From JAOTYV01 sp041557595 (lineage in GTDB: Bacteria; Pseudomonadota; Alphaproteobacteria; UBA8366), in assembly GCA_041557595.1 (NCBI GenBank), contig JBFFGE010000142.1:1-12732 (forward strand): a stretch of 12,732 nucleotides of DNA, in the 5' to 3' direction. The notes under the pieces are model-generated. The model was given only the letters and a program-made list of their open reading frames with translations, searched no databases and was not told where the DNA came from. Numbering within the stretch: position 1 is the stretch's first letter; each line of letters opens with the position of its first letter. Below are positions 7,301 to 12,692 of this stretch, piece after piece. The position numbers and the translations under genes were made by a program.

Positions 7301-8476
7301 TTGGACATGCGGCTTGGCGGCCGACGCCTGGTAGTATTCGTTCGGAACGGTGTATCGGCCGCGGAAATCGAATCCCCGCCGGTGCAGGCGCAGTCCGAGA
7401 ATCTGCGAATAGAAGCAGCTCCGCTTGTCGTAGCAGGGGGCGACAATGGGGCGCTTCGGCAGCTTCTCGAAGGCGGCATCGATTTCCGCCGTCGTCATCT
7501 TGCGCAGCGTCATGTTAACCGCCGACGGCAAGTGTCCCGCCTTGAACTCGTCGGGATAGCGAACGTCTACGAAGAGCGCGTTTTCCTCGGCGACGAGCGT
7601 CTGGACTTCGGGCGTGTCCAGCAAGACCTCGCTATTCGGAAAAGTCGGCAGCGCGCGTAGCGTTCCTGTCGACTGTGAACTCGCGATCACCGACTTGCGG
7701 CCTTCCGCTTTCCATTTTTCGAAACCGCCGACGATGAAGCGGCAGTCGATGCCGGCCTTTTTCAACGCGGCACAAAGCTCCGAACTGCGGTTGCCGGAGT
7801 GGCACAAAAGCACGTTTTTCTTGCCGGCGATCTGGGCCTCTTTCGCGCGCGCGATCAGCTCGGGATAGGGAATATGGGCGAACCCGCCGAGTTTACCGCC
7901 CTCGAGTTCCTCCGCTTCGCGGACATCGATGAACGAAACGTCGCCGGCGCCTGCGCCGTCGGTCGGTTTGGCGGTGGAGAGCAGGCTATCCAGCTCCGCA
8001 GTGGTAATCCCTTGCGGATGGCCGATCTGTTGGCTGAACGAAAGCGTCTTGAGCGAGATATCTCCGACCTTGCTGCCGGCCTCGACCGACGAACGGGTCA
8101 AATTGGTGCGCAGGCGCGTTTCGGTCGCGTCGCGCTCATTCGCCCACTGCAGCATATTGATCGCGATGGATGCGACGAGGGCAATGCCGAGGATGCCGAG
8201 GACCATGCGGGAGGCGCCGCTGGCGGCTGCCGTCCTGCGGCCGCGACGCTTGCGGCCCTGCTGCGAGAAGAGCGCACCGCCGACGGCAAGCGTCAGCAGC
8301 CCGAATATCTGCGCAATGTTCGAGAAAAAGCTCACCATGACGTCCGGCGACGGAATCGCGAGGGCTGGCTGGGCAAGAAGACACAGTGCCAACAGGGCGA
8401 GCGGCACGCGCCGGGCATTCTTTCCGCCCGTGCGGAGACAGCGCTTCATAGGAGGTATGCAGCGTAAATCGGTCAT
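4310..8476 (-). CDS. Giant membrane fusion: double rhodanese + YidC/Oxa1-like domain + PEP-synthase-like ATP-grasp and phosphohistidine domains
   Basis: This 1388-residue protein has these parts in order. (1) A signal-peptide-like start (residues 21-40, cleavage site ALA) and hydrophobic segments at about 47-70 and 91-110. (2) Rhodanese 1 (about 155-262), with FIDVRE and active-site loop CHSGNRS (C225). (3) Rhodanese 2 (about 285-396), with FVDVRYPDEF and an atypical loop CYDKRSC (C348/C354). (4) A YidC/Oxa1-like five-helix domain (about 424-602): R436 in LRFLLLPFTIKSERD matches the groove arginine of YidC, a charged helical hairpin fills 445-490, then FLWLADVGMPDP and three more helices follow. 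(5) A PPDK/PEP-synthase ATP-grasp domain (about 620-855): K636, AVRSSGLGEDGEDHSYAG, ILFTEHP and QDIEWAFKDGRFFLLQAR. (6) A mainly helical middle region (about 860-1250) with no recognised family. (7) A swivelling domain (about 1255-1355) with the expected phosphohistidine H1315 in GGWLSHTSILARE. The PEP/pyruvate-binding barrel is absent, as in rifampin phosphotransferases and glucan dikinases. Predicted topology puts the rhodaneses outside and the ATP-using part inside. The start at 8476 has only a weak TTGAGAA before it; Met10 (8449) is an alternative. The physiological substrate is unknown. Confidence 0.9.
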   Translation of the reverse strand: MTDLRCIPPMKRCLRTGGKNARRVPLALLALCLLAQPALAIPSPDVMVSFFSNIAQIFGLLTLAVGGALFSQQGRKRRGRRTAAASGASRMVLGILGIALVASIAINMLQWANERDATETRLRTNLTRSSVEAGSKVGDISLKTLSFSQQIGHPQGITTAELDSLLSTAKPTDGAGAGDVSFIDVREAEELEGGKLGGFAHIPYPELIARAKEAQIAGKKNVLLCHSGNRSSELCAALKKAGIDCRFIVGGFEKWKAEGRKSVIASSQSTGTLRALPTFPNSEVLLDTPEVQTLVAEENALFVDVRYPDEFKAGHLPSAVNMTLRKMTTAEIDAAFEKLPKRPIVAPCYDKRSCFYSQILGLRLHRRGFDFRGRYTVPNEYYQASAAKPHVQRWLNANDGNVFSFIRRPFDSGLSLALNRTGNMVLAIFLVLAVLRFLLLPFTIKSERDQIVERRISARISELKEKLKSDPQRLKDAIKSLYRESGLTPTRNVIGLVLQLVLLVAFFSAVSTVAQPNSGSFLWLADVGMPDPTFALPVLLGSLVYLQLRINVVRSTTKLFVFHLAVGIFFIALTATLKAALTLYLIFSLALMLIQALCVRLALRKSDPNGAKTAKPMKPRVELLRNAHRIAGVGTKAQRLSLMIEAGLPVPGGLIVPDAAFATNGSGSTLKEDEARRLAQLRQGQGLTRMAVRSSGLGEDGEDHSYAGVFDSILDVDPDSLVSSIESVRVSLISNDAELYGNDEPAGGGVIIQELVDADYAGILFTEHPMQSGTLLVEMTDGLGDKLASGTEEPTSFAFGRISRKPLDDAIPPMDLTPLIELGLQVEKLFGQSQDIEWAFKDGRFFLLQARNITVLARTQSDVTPTSLFEAERHRLLEIAASGDQEGAILAQNELSELLPRPTPMSASFMEALWQPGGSVDLACRKLGVPYDVGEDAAPYTVSVFGGLYVNVPETQRRSRKGLGPIASFRMSRGAETLEQDFREHFLPAYLSDLRILEAMDCKRLPTDDLFGLLDDTCDRYFHESHVQVDVINITADFYMRAAERALSKRGLTTGAYLGQGPKTIVHYAMSLLSGPRSDSEKVEEFLSVFGHRATIDYELALPRYREDAEMMEQLLQSAASMTALDGNSPESAELPDDTTLAIAVSRARKFQSLKEEAKNHSLREISVIRQMLVELDRRLELDGGIFYLKVDELEKLRDAGAHDELVALIDRRRMAAEQFEALPPLPTSLTLRQIERLSPTGDPDEDIDSSEDLRGVLVAGSAPITGPARVLTGRDIDMVEDGEIAVARYMHPSWTPVFPRLKGIVTEVGGWLSHTSILAREYNINTIVGVKGAEFRIETGDLLQLNLDGTIEVLERANPAVDNPNPHEEAVDSSATIARNVGGKNNV

Positions 8477-8549
8477 TTCTCAAGAAGCCAAATTGCGACG
8501 CGTTACTCGCGACCTCTTTATCCTAAATGCTTGATTTCTATGTATTATT

Positions 8550-8571
8550 TGATGTATATTAAATTACATCA
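8550..8571. promoter_or_regulatory. Inverted repeat TGATGTA-N8-TACATCA, possible operator
   Basis: Two perfect 7-base arms (8550-8556 and 8565-8571) are separated by 8 AT bases. The centre lies about 85 bases upstream of the fusion gene start. Size and symmetry fit a site for a dimeric helix-turn-helix regulator. In such AT-rich DNA some symmetry arises by chance, so the functional call is tentative. Confidence 0.4.
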
Positions 8572-8661
8572 TTATTTTTAAGTTATTTTGTTTATGTTTC
8601 GTAATAAAAACGACAAATTCATTAACAAAACGTAAATTTAGTTAGTTAATGTCTTAATTAA

Positions 8662-8678
8662 CCAATAAATGTTATTGG
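8662..8678. promoter_or_regulatory. Inverted repeat CCAATAA-ATG-TTATTGG, possible operator
   Basis: Two perfect 7-base arms flank a 3-base centre. The right arm overlaps the TTGGAA box proposed as the -35 element of the plus-strand gene, the position expected for a repressor site. The GG/CC ends make chance symmetry less likely than for a pure A/T repeat. Confidence 0.4.
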
Positions 8679-8788
8679 AATTCACTGAAAGTTTTCTATG
8701 GTCGGGAAGCCCGCGCATTTCGCAAAATCGCGCTAACGGGAATTTTATCAACGCGGGCGGCGCCTATCCGCTACAGTATCGCCCAGAC

Positions 8789-8808
8789 CGGTCGCAGGCG
8801 TGCGACCG
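8789..8808. repeat. Perfect hairpin in the leader of the glutamate synthase-like gene
   Basis: CGGTCGCA and TGCGACCG form a perfect 8-bp stem with the loop GGCG. It is GC-rich and should be stable in RNA. No T-run follows on either strand, so it is not a classical intrinsic terminator. It lies 111 bases before the start codon at 8920. Confidence 0.55.
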
Positions 8809-8834
8809 AAACGAATTCATGCAGGATGACGCAA

Positions 8835-8868
8835 GGGCGGCGCGGGGAAGCTTCCTGGGTGGCCGCCC
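8835..8868. repeat. Nested hairpin in the leader of the glutamate synthase-like gene
   Basis: GGGCGGC (8835-8841) pairs perfectly with GCCGCCC (8862-8868), and inside lies the perfect palindrome GGAAGCTTCC (8846-8855). The structure ends 41 bases before the ribosome-binding site (8910-8914). With the hairpin at 8789-8808 it suggests a structured 5' leader RNA. It matches no riboswitch class that I recognise. Confidence 0.5.
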
Positions 8869-8919
8869 GGGGTTGCGGCGTCGCATCGATGAAATGATCT
8901 GACCATACCGGAGGAATCG

Positions 8920-10446
8920 ATGGAGGCGATGATGTCGATGTCGGGGCTAAATCTTCTGTCGACGCTGTTTGTCTTCGCGGCAGGGACCGTGGTTCTTGTC
9001 CTGGCCGTGCTTTTCGTCATCGACGTAACCCAGACCGCCGACGCGGTACGCCGCAACTACCCGGTGATCGGCCGCTTCCGCTCCTTGTTCACGACGCTCG
9101 GAGAGTTCTTTCGCCAGTATTTTTTCGCGATGGACCGCGAGGAAATGCCGTTCAACCGGGCGGAACGGGAGTGGGTCTACAAATCGGCCCGGGGGGTCGA
9201 CAACACGGTTGCCTTCGGCTCGACACGGAACCTGAGCCCGACCGGCACGGCGATATTCGTCAATTGCCCATTTCCAACATTGTCGGAAGACGCCGCGAAT
9301 ACGCCGAGCCTGACAATCGGACCGTATTGCCGGTCGCCGTACGAGGCGCAGTCGATCGTCAACATTTCCGCGATGAGCTACGGCGCCCTGTCGACGCCCG
9401 CGATCCGCGCGCTCTCTAAAGGCGCGAAGCTCGCCAATTGCTGGCTGAACACCGGCGAGGGCGGGCTCGCTCCCTATCATCTCGAAGGGGGGTGCGACAT
9501 CGTCTATCAAATCGGTACTGCGAAATACGGCGTGCGCGACCTCGAAGGCGACATGTCTGACGCCAAACTTGCCGAGGCAGGCGCCATCGAGCAGGTCCGC
9601 ATGTTCGAATTGAAGCTCAGTCAGGGCGCCAAGCCGGGCAAGGGAGGGATCCTGCCGGCCGCCAAGGTGAACGAAGAAATTGCCCGAATTCGCGGCATAC
9701 CGGTCTTTCAGGACTCGATCTCGCCGAACCGGCACCCGGAGATCGACTCGATCGACGATCTACTCGACGTCATCGGCCGCATCCGCGACGCGACCGGAAA
9801 ACCGACCGGCTTCAAGGCGGTCCTCGGCGCCTATGGATGGATCGAAAATCTGTGTCTGGCGGTGCACGAGCGCGGCCTGGAATCGGCACCCGATTTTATT
9901 TCCCTCGATTCGGGCGATGGCGGCACCGGCGCCGCGCCGATGCCGCTGATGGACAATGTTGGTCTGCCCATTCGCGAATCGCTGCCGATGGTCGTCGACA
10001 TCCTGTCGAAGCACGGTCTGCGCGACCGTATCCGGGTTATCGCGTCGGGTAAGCTCGTGACGCCGGCGGAAGTCGCCTGGGCCTTCTGCGCGGGCGCCGA
10101 TTTCGTCGCGACGGCGCGCGGGTTCATGTTCGCACTCGGCTGCATTCAGGCGATGAAGTGCAATAAGAATACCTGCCCGACCGGCATCACCACGCATGAC
10201 CGGCGGCTGCAAAAAGGCCTCGATCCCGAGGACAAGGCGGTCCGGGTCAAGAATTTCGTCGAAAAACTCCGCTACGGGGTCGGGTTGATCGCGCATTCCT
10301 GCGGCGTCAGGCATCCGCGCGCGCTCAAGCGCTATCACGTGCGCCTCGTGCAATCCAGCGGCCGGTCGACACCGATGGACGAGTTGTATCCGCCGGTCGA
10401 AGCCATCGCCGCGGCGTCGGACGGGGCGGACCGGGCGGCGCAGTAA
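8920..10446 (+). CDS. FMN-binding glutamate synthase-related protein (GltB central-domain-like), membrane-anchored
   Basis: This 508-residue protein corresponds to the FMN/iron-sulfur part of the glutamate synthase large subunit. The N-terminal amidotransferase and the C-terminal beta-helix domains are both absent. It starts with a single hydrophobic segment (about 11-35), suggesting a membrane anchor. The synthase barrel then follows, with NISAMSYGALS (148-158), NTGEGGLAPYH (177-187), QIGTAKYGVR (197-206), GAKPGKGGILPAAKV (236-250) and SGDGGTGAAP (331-340). The 3Fe-4S cluster cysteines C408, C414 and C419 have the family spacing in CIQAMKCNKNTCPTG. The ATG at 8920 has GGAGG five bases upstream. 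Stand-alone proteins of this type are common, but their substrate is mostly unproven; they include methylglutamate/glutamate synthase-like enzymes. No small (GltD) subunit or amidotransferase gene is next to it, so ammonia-dependent glutamate formation is only one possibility. The gene converges on the downstream SDR gene with a 31 bp gap and no visible terminator. Confidence 0.92.
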   Translation: MEAMMSMSGLNLLSTLFVFAAGTVVLVLAVLFVIDVTQTADAVRRNYPVIGRFRSLFTTLGEFFRQYFFAMDREEMPFNRAEREWVYKSARGVDNTVAFGSTRNLSPTGTAIFVNCPFPTLSEDAANTPSLTIGPYCRSPYEAQSIVNISAMSYGALSTPAIRALSKGAKLANCWLNTGEGGLAPYHLEGGCDIVYQIGTAKYGVRDLEGDMSDAKLAEAGAIEQVRMFELKLSQGAKPGKGGILPAAKVNEEIARIRGIPVFQDSISPNRHPEIDSIDDLLDVIGRIRDATGKPTGFKAVLGAYGWIENLCLAVHERGLESAPDFISLDSGDGGTGAAPMPLMDNVGLPIRESLPMVVDILSKHGLRDRIRVIASGKLVTPAEVAWAFCAGADFVATARGFMFALGCIQAMKCNKNTCPTGITTHDRRLQKGLDPEDKAVRVKNFVEKLRYGVGLIAHSCGVRHPRALKRYHVRLVQSSGRSTPMDELYPPVEAIAAASDGADRAAQ

Positions 10447-10477
10447 GCGACGACCGCCTGTCAGCGCGGGATATCCG

Positions 10478-11326
10478 TCAAATTTGCGAATAGCCGGAGC
10501 CGGCGGTCTCGACACCGCGGCCCACCGCCTCCTCGATCCAACCGAACTCCTTCAGGATCAACTGGCTATAGGTAACCCGGCCGTTGACCTTCTCCGGCGC
10601 TTCGGACGCCAATAGAAGCGCCGCGCGCGCCATCAGTTCCGGCGGTTCGCCGCGCGGGTCGTCCAATCCGCTGACCAGTTTATGAAACACCGTCCCCGGC
10701 GTCGGAACCACGCGGGAGGGCGAGACGGCGGAAACCGAGATCGTGCCGTATTGCGAGACTTCCTGCGCCAGGCCCTGCGTGAACCGTTCGAGCGCGGCCT
10801 TGCTGGCGCCGTACATGGTGCCGCCTTGTATTGAATGATCCTCGTACGGGCCGCGGCCCGGCCCGATCGCGGCGCCCGAACTGATGTTGACGATGGCGCC
10901 GCCGCCGCTCGCGATCATGTCGGGCAGCACCGATTTCGACAGGATGAACGGCGCGTGGACATTGATCGCGAATGCCCGGATCCATCGGTTCGTCTGATAG
11001 TCCTCGATCGGCATGTAGTAGTTGAGGGCCGCGTTGTTGACCAGGATGTCGACCGGGCCATAGGCGGCCCGTGCGCGATCGAGCAGGGCGAGGCAGTCGG
11101 CTTCTTCCGAGATGTTCGCGGCAACCGCCGTGGCCTCGCCGCCCTGGGAATGGATGGCGTCCACGGTACGCGTCAACGACCCAGCAAGCGGATGATCGCC
11201 GTCCTTCACCGTGCGTGCGGCGCACACGACATTTGCGCCTTCGGCCGCGAAAAGCTCCGCGATCGTCTGACCGATACCGCGGCTCGCCCCGGTCACCACC
11301 GCGGTCTTTCCCTCCAGTTTTCCCAT
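10478..11326 (-). CDS. Short-chain dehydrogenase/reductase (SDR family)
   Basis: This 282-residue soluble NAD(P)-dependent oxidoreductase has the classical Rossmann layout. The cofactor glycine motif is TGASRGIG (12-19), NNAA (97-100) replaces the common NNAG, and the catalytic set is N122, S150, Y172 and K176 in YGASK. After the active site PSRVVPTPG (203-211) takes the place of the usual PG-x-V-x-T segment. I start it at the ATG at 11326 because GGGGAG (11335-11340) is 8 bases upstream and the Rossmann fold begins at once (KLEGKTAVVTG). The open frame runs far further upstream to 12634, but that part is antisense to the aminotransferase gene and is compositional. Arg16 after the TGAS turn and the Ala-Arg (37-38) ending the second strand leave NAD versus NADP preference open. 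The substrate is unknown; it could be a hydroxyacyl, sugar or steroid-like alcohol. It is divergent from the aminotransferase gene with a shared 177 bp gap. Confidence 0.92.
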   Translation of the reverse strand: MGKLEGKTAVVTGASRGIGQTIAELFAAEGANVVCAARTVKDGDHPLAGSLTRTVDAIHSQGGEATAVAANISEEADCLALLDRARAAYGPVDILVNNAALNYYMPIEDYQTNRWIRAFAINVHAPFILSKSVLPDMIASGGGAIVNISSGAAIGPGRGPYEDHSIQGGTMYGASKAALERFTQGLAQEVSQYGTISVSAVSPSRVVPTPGTVFHKLVSGLDDPRGEPPELMARAALLLASEAPEKVNGRVTYSQLILKEFGWIEEAVGRGVETAGSGYSQI

Positions 11327-11503
11327 TGCGATCGCTCCCCGTGGTGCCGGCGCGCCGGCTTTGCGTGAACTGATGTCAACTATAGCAATATTGGCGGCCG
11401 CCCCTGCAAGACACACTCCACATTGGCGAGCGATCCTCCTATGCTTCCGCTCGGTGCGGCCGGTTGGTCCACACCGTCGCAATGAATCGAGGAAGCCAAG
11501 CTT
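11327..11503. promoter_or_regulatory. Divergent intergenic region between SDR and aminotransferase genes
   Basis: This 177 bp gap serves both genes. It contains the ribosome-binding sites GGGGAG (11335-11340, minus strand) and GAGGAAG (11489-11495, plus strand, 8 bases before ATG 11504). It also contains a cluster of perfect palindromes: GCCGGCGCGCCGGC (11346-11359), CAATATTG (11386-11393) and GGCGGCCGCC (11393-11402). A TATAGC box (11381-11386) with a weak CTTTGC 16 bases upstream could be a plus-strand promoter. On the minus strand TATAGT has a TTGCAG box at 19 bases. These assignments are weak. Confidence 0.4.
11346..11359. repeat. Perfect 14-bp palindrome in the SDR leader
   Basis: GCCGGCGCGCCGGC is fully self-complementary and lies 20-33 bases upstream of the SDR start codon, just before its ribosome-binding site. 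With no loop it is more likely a DNA-binding site or a chance GC-rich palindrome than an RNA hairpin. Confidence 0.4.
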
Positions 11504-12691
11504 ATGACCGTTCGAAACGGCCGCGAATTTCTGGGCATCCCGGGACCGACCACGGTGCCCGATGCGGTGCTCAACGCCATGCACCGCCCGGCGATCGAGA
11601 TCTATTCGGGCGAGCTGGTCGGCATCACCGACAGCTGCCTCACCGATCTCCGCAAGGTCTTCAGGACCGAGGGGAGCGCCTACATCTATGCCGCCAATGG
11701 GCACGGCGCCTGGGAAGCGGCGCTGGTCAATGTCTTGTCCCGCGGCGATACGGTGCTGGTCATGGCCAGCGGACGGTTCGCGGTCGGCTGGGGCGAAATG
11801 GCGGCGATGCTGGGCGTGGAGGTGGAAACCCTGCCGGGCGACTGGCGCCATGCGGTCGACCCGGCAGCGTTGGAAGCGCGGCTGCGCGACGACCGGGCCG
11901 GCACGATCAAGGCGGTCATGGTGGTTCAAGTCGACACCGCATCGGGCGTGGTCAACGACATTCCGGCAATTCGCAAGGCGATGGACGCCGCCGGACATGG
12001 CGCGCTGTTGATGGTCGACACCATCGCGTCGCTCGGCACGATGCCGTTCGAAATGGATGGGTGGGGCGTCGATGTCAGCGTGACAGGATCGCAGAAGGGG
12101 CTTATGACGCCGCCCGGATTGGGGTTCGTCGCGGCGGGCAAGCGCGCGGCCGAGGCGCACCAGACGGCCGGGCTGCGGACCCGCTACTGGGACTGGACGC
12201 AGCGGAATGGCGACCAGCACTACCAGATTTATTGCGGCACGCCGCCGGAACACCTGCTGTTCGCCCTGCGAAAGGCGCTCGACATGCTGCTCGAGGAAGG
12301 GCTTGAGAATGTCTTCGAACGGCATCGCCTGCTGGCCGAGGCGGTGCGGCGCGCCGTCGCCGTTTGGGCCGAGGGCGGGGAATTGGAATTCAATATTCTC
12401 GAGCCGAAGAACCGCGCCAATTCGGTGACGACCGTCCTGCTGCGCGAGGGCCTGGATCCGCGGCTGATCTCCGATTTCTGCGAGCGCCGGTGCGGCGTCG
12501 TACTCGGCGTTGGCATCGGCGGGCTGAGCGGCAAGGCGCTGCGAATCGCCCATATGGGCCACGTCAACGCACCGATGATCCTGGGCACGCTGAGCGTCGT
12601 TGAAATTGCCCTGCAGGCGCTCGGCATTCCGCACGGCAAGGGCGGCGTGCAGGCCGCGATCGACTGGCTCGGCGACTCCGTGCCGGCCTAG
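11504..12691 (+). CDS. Class V PLP-dependent aminotransferase, serine-glyoxylate / alanine-glyoxylate type
   Basis: This 395-residue cytosolic enzyme has the usual length for the family. It should move an amino group from serine or alanine to glyoxylate, giving glycine plus hydroxypyruvate or pyruvate. Evidence: FLGIPGPTTVP at the N-terminus (9-19), YAANGHGAWEAALVN (62-76) at the PLP phosphate site, VDTASGV (143-149), D172 in VDTIASLG for the pyridine nitrogen, K198 in VTGSQKGLMTPPG as the PLP-binding lysine, and R347 in LRIAHMGHVN for the substrate carboxylate. The start has GAGGAAG 8 bases upstream. SgaA-type enzymes belong to the serine cycle and photorespiratory glycolate metabolism, but no other serine-cycle gene (hpr, glyA, mcl) is visible here. 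Closely related class V enzymes act on other amino donors, such as taurine, 2-aminoethylphosphonate or purine-derived ureidoglycine, so the exact substrates are not certain. It ends one base before a strong hairpin. Confidence 0.92.
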   Translation: MTVRNGREFLGIPGPTTVPDAVLNAMHRPAIEIYSGELVGITDSCLTDLRKVFRTEGSAYIYAANGHGAWEAALVNVLSRGDTVLVMASGRFAVGWGEMAAMLGVEVETLPGDWRHAVDPAALEARLRDDRAGTIKAVMVVQVDTASGVVNDIPAIRKAMDAAGHGALLMVDTIASLGTMPFEMDGWGVDVSVTGSQKGLMTPPGLGFVAAGKRAAEAHQTAGLRTRYWDWTQRNGDQHYQIYCGTPPEHLLFALRKALDMLLEEGLENVFERHRLLAEAVRRAVAVWAEGGELEFNILEPKNRANSVTTVLLREGLDPRLISDFCERRCGVVLGVGIGGLSGKALRIAHMGHVNAPMILGTLSVVEIALQALGIPHGKGGVQAAIDWLGDSVPA

Positions 12692-12692
12692 A

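Larger units (their letters stand above)
8477..8919. promoter_or_regulatory. Divergent intergenic control region, AT-rich core
   Basis: This 443 bp gap separates the minus-strand fusion gene from the plus-strand glutamate synthase-like gene and must hold the promoters of both. About 8515-8700 is extremely AT-rich, unlike anything else in the window, and contains two inverted repeats listed separately. About 8701-8919 returns to high GC and holds two strong potential hairpins. A possible plus-strand promoter is TTGGAA (8675-8680), 16 bases, TATGGT (8697-8702), with four of six consensus bases in each box. On the minus strand many AT-rich matches occur, for example TTAAAA with TATACA at a 17-base spacing, and none stands out. 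I see no supported gene in the gap. Confidence 0.6.

Noticed and set aside
5855..7660. A long plus-strand frame (601 codons) opposite the fusion gene.
   Set aside because: It is the antisense of a frame with strong family motifs throughout, its composition is Arg/Gln/His-rich, and it has no recognisable domain.
4310..8476. Calling the fusion gene a PEP synthase (ppsA) or a rifampin resistance phosphotransferase.
   Set aside because: PEP synthase needs the C-terminal PEP/pyruvate barrel, which is absent. Rifampin phosphotransferases lack the rhodanese and YidC-like parts, and no rifampin-binding motif could be identified.
8622..8636. A possible CtrA site (TTAA-N7-TTAA type) in the AT-rich island.
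   Set aside because: The best match reads TTAA-N7-TAAA, and nearby TTAA pairs have the wrong spacing. In DNA this AT-rich such near-matches are expected by chance.
8669..8902. A 77-codon plus-strand frame in the divergent intergenic region.
   Set aside because: There is no ribosome-binding site before its first ATG, it starts next to the proposed promoter, it contains both leader hairpins, and the sequence resembles no family I know.
11327..12634. The SDR reading frame stays open on the minus strand for a further 436 codons upstream, which would give a 718-residue protein.
   Set aside because: That part is fully antisense to the well-supported aminotransferase gene, is rich in Arg/Ala/His/Gln as expected of an antisense GC-rich frame, and the Rossmann fold starts at 11326 with a good ribosome-binding site.
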